Both the position numbers and the translations under genes were made by a program. From NCBI GenBank assembly GCA_002413145.1, contig DHWK01000113.1, positions 1-11,318 of the forward strand: DNA of 11,318 nt. Direction: 5' to 3'. Shown here piece after piece: positions 6,896 through 11,318 of the stretch; position 1 is the stretch's first letter; each line of letters opens with the position of its first letter. The DNA is from a bacterium UBP12_UBA5184 (GTDB lineage Bacteria; Vulcanimicrobiota; Vulcanimicrobiia; Vulcanimicrobiales; Vulcanimicrobiaceae). The notes beneath the pieces are model-generated. The model ran no database searches and was not told the origin of the DNA. It saw only the letters and a list, made by a program, of their open reading frames with translations.

Positions 6896-8916
6896 TCGGT
6901 CCGGGCCTCGCGATGCTCGCGATTTTCGCGATTTGCGCCGCCTTGATGTACGCGCGCATCCTGCCGGCCCTCTTGGCGGTGCCGCTGATGGCGCTCGGGA
7001 TGGCGGCGGTCGCCGGCGCCGGTGCGGGGGATCTGGCGGGGGTCGTCGTCCTGGGATCGGTTAAGCTTGCGCCGGTCTTCGTAACCGTCATCTTCGGCGC
7101 GCTGCTCTCGCGCGTTACCCTTTCGACCGGGATCGCGGAGACGCTCGTCAACTACGCCGCAGAGTTCGGCGGCGATAACCCGGCCTTGCTGGCGCTGGCG
7201 CTGGCCGCGGCCGTCGCGCTGCTCTTCACCTCGCTGACCGGTCTCGGCGCGATCATCATGATCGGCTCGATCGTCCTGCCGATCATGATGACGATCGGCG
7301 TCTCGCGCCGCACGGCCGCGACGCTCTTCATGCTGGCCTTCGCGCTCGGCTTCATCTTCAACATCTCGCAGTGGAAGTTCTACACCACGACCTTCGGGGT
7401 GACGCGCGAGCAGTTGCAACCCTTTGCCTACCTGTTGGCGGCGATCGAACTTGCGGCGCTGGTCGTCTTTGCGATCGTGCGCTTTCGCACCGACCGCGGC
7501 TACGCGACCTGGGCCCTGGAAAGCGACGAGCCCGCCGCGCGGCGTCGCGTCCCCGCCTACGCCCTCGTGACGCCGCTCCTCCCGATCGTGCTCTACTTCA
7601 CGTTCAAGCTCGATCCGATCGTTGCGTTCGCGCTGGCCGCGTTGTACGGCGTTCTCACGACGCGGCCGCGCGAAGCGAGCGGCGTGCTGGTCGCGTCGGC
7701 GATTCGCGGGCTCGAAGACGTCGCACCGGCGGTGCTCCTGTTCGTCGGCATCGGGATGCTGCTGGCGACGACGGCGCTGCCCGGCGTGAAGGCGGCGCTC
7801 GTGCCGCTGGTCGGCGCGCTCGCGCCGCGCAACCCGATCGCCTACGTCGTGGTATTCGGTCTGCTCAGCCCGCTCGCGCTCTATCGAGGTCCACTCAACC
7901 CGTTCGGGGTCGGGATCGCCGTCTACACCGTGCTCGCCGGACTCGGCGTCTTTCCGCCGGTGACCTTGGTCGCCGCGATCATGGCGGTCGTGCAAGTGCA
8001 GAACGTCTGCGATCCGACCAACACGCAGAACGTGTGGGTTGCAAATTATACCGGCGTCCGCGTCGACGAAATCACGAAACTCACCCTACCGTACCAAGTG
8101 GCGGTTGCAAGCTTTGCGACGTTCGCCGTCGTGCTGTTCGGGCCGCGCCTGTTCGGCGTCCCCGCGTTCGTCTTCGCGACGCCCGCGCTCGCCCAGGAAG
8201 CCGGCGCTACGCCGGCGCCGGGGTTCTTCGCGCCGCGGTCGGCGAGCCGAACCGTCGCCATCGCAGCGGCCGACGATCGCTCGAAGGCGGCGGCCGACGC
8301 GATCTATCGCGAAGTCGCGGGCGGCTGGAAGGACCTCACTGCGCTTTCGCTCGATGCCCCGCCGCCCGTGCGCGACTGCAACGACGCACGGTTCACCGCG
8401 CTGCTCGTCCTGCGCGTCCAGCCGCTCGGCGACGCCGGCGCGCCGGCGTCGTACGACATCGGACTCGAGCTCTACGATTGCGCGGGCTGGCCGATCGATC
8501 AGTGGCACGTCGTGCGCGACGCCGCCGGCGCGCCGGCATCTTCCGCCGAGCTCCAGCGCGCCGGACTCGCCGCACTCTTCCGTTTTCGCACCTGGACGCT
8601 CGAGCATCCGGATCTCGCCGACGCGCTTCTCGCCCACGGGGTCGCCTACGTTTCGGGCTCGGCGCCGACGTATTTCTATTCGCTATACAAGACCGTCGAC
8701 GGACAGATGCGGGCTTTCGTCCGACCGGGTGGGCCGGCATATCGCGCCGGCCTGCGCACGAACGACGTGGTCGTCAAACTGGACGGAAAATTTTGGTGGG
8801 AATACGGTACGTTTCAAACGCAGCGCCGCGCCTACGACGGGCAACCGCATACTTTCGAGATCAGCCGCGACAAGCAGGAACTGACGGTCACCCTGGGTGC
8901 TCCGTACCGCGGATGA
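6892..8916 (+). CDS. Polytopic permease (gluconate/citrate-type) fused to an extracytoplasmic PDZ module
   Basis: The 674-residue protein has two parts. Residues 1 to about 420 form 11-12 membrane segments resembling ion-transporter-superfamily permeases (gluconate or citrate type; family call from overall pattern only), with conserved-looking loops SLTGLGAIIMIGS, QWKFYTTTFG and NVCDPTNTQN. The last segment runs into VPAFVFATPALAQEAG (423-438), which resembles a signal peptide end with an ALA-QE site after A434. Residues 435-600 are an unassigned soluble region with only two cysteines (C496, C530). Residues about 600-674 form a PDZ domain (FVRPGGPAYRAGLRTNDVVVKLDG, 609-632). The ATG overlaps the hydrolase stop (ATGA); AGGAGG at 6867-6872 is 19 bases upstream, rather far. 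The 3' end overlaps the HyuA-like gene by ATGA. Substrate unknown; a carboxylate or sugar acid is a guess from the family. Confidence 0.8.
   Translation: MIGPGLAMLAIFAICAALMYARILPALLAVPLMALGMAAVAGAGAGDLAGVVVLGSVKLAPVFVTVIFGALLSRVTLSTGIAETLVNYAAEFGGDNPALLALALAAAVALLFTSLTGLGAIIMIGSIVLPIMMTIGVSRRTAATLFMLAFALGFIFNISQWKFYTTTFGVTREQLQPFAYLLAAIELAALVVFAIVRFRTDRGYATWALESDEPAARRRVPAYALVTPLLPIVLYFTFKLDPIVAFALAALYGVLTTRPREASGVLVASAIRGLEDVAPAVLLFVGIGMLLATTALPGVKAALVPLVGALAPRNPIAYVVVFGLLSPLALYRGPLNPFGVGIAVYTVLAGLGVFPPVTLVAAIMAVVQVQNVCDPTNTQNVWVANYTGVRVDEITKLTLPYQVAVASFATFAVVLFGPRLFGVPAFVFATPALAQEAGATPAPGFFAPRSASRTVAIAAADDRSKAAADAIYREVAGGWKDLTALSLDAPPPVRDCNDARFTALLVLRVQPLGDAGAPASYDIGLELYDCAGWPIDQWHVVRDAAGAPASSAELQRAGLAALFRFRTWTLEHPDLADALLAHGVAYVSGSAPTYFYSLYKTVDGQMRAFVRPGGPAYRAGLRTNDVVVKLDGKFWWEYGTFQTQRRAYDGQPHTFEISRDKQELTVTLGAPYRG
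8430..8451. repeat. Perfect 22-base palindrome inside the permease-PDZ gene
   Basis: The half-site CGACGCCGGCG is followed immediately by its exact reverse complement. A 14-base palindrome GCCGGCGCGCCGGC, which is the core of this one, recurs at 8524-8537. Both encode a Gly-Ala-Pro-Ala stretch (DAGAPAS and AAGAPAS) in the extracytoplasmic region, so GC-biased codon choice may be the whole explanation. Confidence 0.6.
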
Positions 8917-11048
8917 TGGCGCAAGGGATGCTTCGCGTCGGCATCGACGTCGGGGGGACGTTCACCGACGTGGTCGCGGTCGATGCGGCGACGGGCCGCA
9001 TCGTGGCGAGCATCAAGGTACCGACGACGCACCGTGCGCCCGACGGCGTCGCGGCCGGAATCGTCGACGGCCTGCGGCGTCTCCTCGAGTTCGACGGCGT
9101 CGAAGCCGGGAAGATCGCCTTTATCGCCCATTCGACGACGCAAGCCACCAACGCGTTGCTCGAAGGAGACGTCGCGCGCGTCGGCCTTGTCGGATTACAC
9201 GCAGCCTTCGCGCCGTTCGCGCGTCATCAGCTGGAGTTGCCCCCCATCCGTCTCGGCAGTACGCGGATGCTCGTCCCCGAGATTCGCTTTGCGCGCGCCG
9301 GCGACGCGGCCGCAATCGCCGCCGCCGTCGGCGCACTCCTGGGGGCCGGCGTCGAGGCGCTCGCGGCGAGCGTCGCCATCGGGGTAGACCAACCCGCGCA
9401 CGAACGAGCGGCCGTGAACGCGGCGCGCGAACGCGGCCTGCCCGCAACCTCGGGCCACGAAGTGTCGGCGATGTACGGACTTCGCGCACGAACCCGGACC
9501 GCCGTCCTCAACGCTGCGATCCTCCCGACGATGATGCGCACCGCCGGCGTGACGGCCGACGCCGTCGAGCGCGCCGGGATCGCCGCGCCGCTGATGATCA
9601 TGCGCAGCGACGGTGGCGTGATGGACGTTCGCGAGGTTGCGCGGCGCCCGATCCTCACGATGCTCTCCGGCCCGGCGGCCGGCGTCGCGGGCGCGCTCTT
9701 GCACGAGAACGTCAGCGACGGGATCTTCCTCGAGGTCGGGGGGACCAGCACCGATTGCTCGGTGATCCGACGCGGGCTTCCGCAGATGCGTCCGGCGCGC
9801 GTCGGCGGGCATCGCACGATGTTACGGACGCTCGACGTGCGGACGCTCGGCATCGCCGGCGGGAGTCTCGTGCGCGCCGATCCGAACGGGCGCGGCGTCG
9901 CGGCGCTGCGCGACGTCGGGCCGCGCTCGGCGCACATCGCCGATCTCGCGTACGCTTCGTTTACGGAATGCGAAAAACTCACGGGCGCGCGCGTCGTCTT
10001 CGTACGCCCGCGTCCCGGAGATGCCGACGATTGTCTCGCGCTCGAACTGAACGACGGGACGCACTGCGCACCGACCCCGACCTGCGCCGCGAATCTGCTC
10101 GGCTACGTCCCCGAGGCTGCCTTCGCGAAGGGCGACGCCGAGAGCGCGCGGCGCGCGTTCGAACTCGCCGGACGCCACTTGGGTTGCGAAGGCGAGGCGT
10201 TGGCGCGAGCCGTCCTCGAACGCGCGGCCGACAAAGTGCGCGCCGCCGTCGACGAACTGATCGACGATTACGAGCTCGATCGCCGCGACGTCGAATTGAT
10301 CGGCGGCGGAGGCGGGGCCGCGGCGCTCGTCCCCTTCGCGGCGGAGCGAATGAAACTCCCCGCGCGTCTCGCCCGCGACGCCGAGGTCATCTCGCCGCTC
10401 GGGGTCGCGCTCGCGCTCGTGCGCGACGTGGTCGAGCGGACGGTGGCCAACCCGCAGGCCGGCGACGTCGTGCGCATTCGGCGCGAGGCGATCGAACGGG
10501 TCGTCGCCGCCGGCGCGGCGCCGGAGCTGGTCGAAGTCGTCGTCGACGTCGACGCGCGGCGGAATCTCATTCGCGCGACCGCGTCGGGCGCCACGACTTC
10601 GGTCGCCGGCGACCGCGGCCGGAGCGATCGGCCGGAATCAGAACGGCGCGGGGCGGCGGCTCGAGCGCTCCGCTCCGCTGCGGACGGGTTGCGCCTGGTC
10701 GTCTCCGGTTCGCTTTCGCTCTATCTTACGGAAGAACGGCGCGGCTTCTGCGACGGCGCCGCCGTCGACGCCTCAGCCGTCGTTCGGCTGGTAGCGCGGC
10801 GCCTGAAAGCTCGCGCGACCGAGGCCGGGCGGCTCGACGCCGCGCTGGCCACGGCGCTCGAGGACGCGACCTCGTTCGGCGACGTCGGCCGGGCGCTGCC
10901 CGAGACGTATCTGATCTACGGGCGGCGTATTGCGAACTTGGGGACGCTCGCCGAGGCCGAGCACGTCATCGCGCTCGCGCGCGAAGAGCTGCGCGGCCTT
11001 CCTCCGGAGACTGCGGTCCATCTCCTCTTGATTCCGCGCGCCGCTTGA
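8913..11048 (+). CDS. hyuA: HyuA-type hydantoinase/oxoprolinase family protein
   Basis: The 711-residue cytoplasmic protein belongs to the actin/HSP70-like ATPase-fold family that includes the A subunits of N-methylhydantoinase, 5-oxoprolinase and acetone/acetophenone carboxylases. ATP-binding signatures are visible: GIDVGGTFTD (10-19), LSGPAAGVAGA (251-261), VGGTSTDCSVI (275-285) and ELIGGGGGAAALVPFA (461-476). Residues 1-180 match the N-terminal Hydant_A_N region and 200-490 the main domain. The last 200 or so (including RATASGATTS and SLYLTEERRGFCDG) do not resemble the usual HyuA C-terminus as I remember it. The ATG at 8913 overlaps the permease stop; in-frame ATGs at 8916 and 8928 are alternatives. 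No HyuB-type catalytic partner follows: the next gene is an acetyltransferase. ATP-dependent opening or carboxylation of a cyclic amide or similar substrate is the family activity; the substrate here is unknown. Confidence 0.9.
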   Translation: MMAQGMLRVGIDVGGTFTDVVAVDAATGRIVASIKVPTTHRAPDGVAAGIVDGLRRLLEFDGVEAGKIAFIAHSTTQATNALLEGDVARVGLVGLHAAFAPFARHQLELPPIRLGSTRMLVPEIRFARAGDAAAIAAAVGALLGAGVEALAASVAIGVDQPAHERAAVNAARERGLPATSGHEVSAMYGLRARTRTAVLNAAILPTMMRTAGVTADAVERAGIAAPLMIMRSDGGVMDVREVARRPILTMLSGPAAGVAGALLHENVSDGIFLEVGGTSTDCSVIRRGLPQMRPARVGGHRTMLRTLDVRTLGIAGGSLVRADPNGRGVAALRDVGPRSAHIADLAYASFTECEKLTGARVVFVRPRPGDADDCLALELNDGTHCAPTPTCAANLLGYVPEAAFAKGDAESARRAFELAGRHLGCEGEALARAVLERAADKVRAAVDELIDDYELDRRDVELIGGGGGAAALVPFAAERMKLPARLARDAEVISPLGVALALVRDVVERTVANPQAGDVVRIRREAIERVVAAGAAPELVEVVVDVDARRNLIRATASGATTSVAGDRGRSDRPESERRGAAARALRSAADGLRLVVSGSLSLYLTEERRGFCDGAAVDASAVVRLVARRLKARATEAGRLDAALATALEDATSFGDVGRALPETYLIYGRRIANLGTLAEAEHVIALAREELRGLPPETAVHLLLIPRAA

Positions 11049-11052
11049 AACC

Positions 11053-11318
11053 GTGACTCGCACTCTCTCGGTCTTGCGGAACGTGTTCGAGACGACCGCG
11101 CTGACGAGCGTCCGTCCGGCCCTCGCCGCCGACCTTGCGGCGATCCGGCGTATCTATAATGAAGGCATCCTCGATCGGGTCGCGACCCTCGACGAGGGCG
11201 AGAAGAGCGAGGCCGACATCTTAGAATGGTGGGGCGCGCACGACGAACGTCATGCAGTGTTCGTCGCAGAGCGCGCCGGGGACGTCGTCGGTTGGGCCGC
11301 GCTCAACCGTTACAGCCA
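11053..11318 (+). CDS. GNAT acetyltransferase, PAT/ArsN1-like, 5' part only
   Basis: The frame is open from GTG at 11053 to the window end (88 codons). The translation contains VRPALAADLAAIRRIYNEGI, then LDRVATLDEGEKS, HAVFVAERAGDVVGWAALNRYS. This is the typical N-terminal half of phosphinothricin/methionine-sulfone or arsinothricin-type acetyltransferases, which acetylate the amino group of amino-acid-like toxins. The acetyl-CoA motif A lies beyond the edge. The start is uncertain: GTG at 11053 is 4 bases after the hyuA stop but has no clear ribosome binding site, and GTG at 11083 would remove ten weakly conserved residues. The close spacing suggests read-through from the hydrolase-permease-HyuA operon. 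A self-protective or detoxifying role is known for relatives but is not shown here. Confidence 0.82.
   Translation, partial: MTRTLSVLRNVFETTALTSVRPALAADLAAIRRIYNEGILDRVATLDEGEKSEADILEWWGAHDERHAVFVAERAGDVVGWAALNRYS

Noticed and set aside
6835..7995. Minus-strand open frame of 386 codons opposite the permease
   Set aside because: It is extremely rich in Arg, Asp, Glu, Gln and His, the usual antisense image of a hydrophobic membrane protein in GC-rich DNA.
7371..8912. Long open frame continuous with and upstream of the hyuA-like gene
   Set aside because: It lies entirely over the permease gene in another frame, is arginine-rich and matches no family; GC-rich DNA has few stops. The HyuA signature begins only just after ATG 8913.

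Overview
The window is gene-dense, very GC-rich bacterial DNA with strong G/C preference at third codon positions, frequent non-ATG starts (GTG or TTG) and almost no space between genes. It holds nine protein genes (two cut by the window edges). I saw no RNA gene, insertion sequence, CRISPR array or obvious factor-independent terminator. The composition and gene types fit a high-GC soil-type lineage such as Candidatus Eremiobacterota, or an actinobacterium-like organism. This placement is an impression from composition and family content, not a demonstrated assignment.

Left part (1-2490). The 3' end of a peptidase E-like (S51) gene on the plus strand converges, with overlapping stop codons, on a minus-strand operon. 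Read 5' to 3', that operon encodes an ECF sigma factor (SigK-like), its membrane anti-sigma factor (zinc-binding HxxxCxxC motif, one membrane span, RskA-type extracytoplasmic domain) and a two-domain GNAT acetyltransferase. Sigma and anti-sigma overlap by ATGA and the acetyltransferase follows after 8 bases, so the three are probably co-transcribed as an envelope-signal response unit.

Middle (2491-4873). A 140-base divergent intergenic region rich in GGCCGG separates the sigma operon from a small unrecognised helical protein on the plus strand. That gene converges with a 29-base overlap on a minus-strand sodium:solute symporter. The symporter is divergent from the next operon across an 85-base gap that carries a long interrupted inverted repeat.

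Right part (4874-11318). A plus-strand operon encodes an exported family 20 glycoside hydrolase-like protein, a polytopic permease fused to an extracytoplasmic PDZ-containing module, and a HyuA-type (hydantoinase/oxoprolinase A) ATPase-fold protein. The genes are joined by two consecutive ATGA overlaps. A PAT/ArsN1-like GNAT acetyltransferase begins 4 bases later and runs off the window. The likely theme is outside-the-membrane cleavage of an amino-sugar-containing polymer, uptake by the symporter and/or permease, and cytoplasmic ATP-dependent processing. No HyuB partner is present and no substrate can be read from the sequence. The strongest candidates for something undescribed are this coupled trio and its permease-PDZ fusion protein, whose junction looks like a signal-peptidase site.
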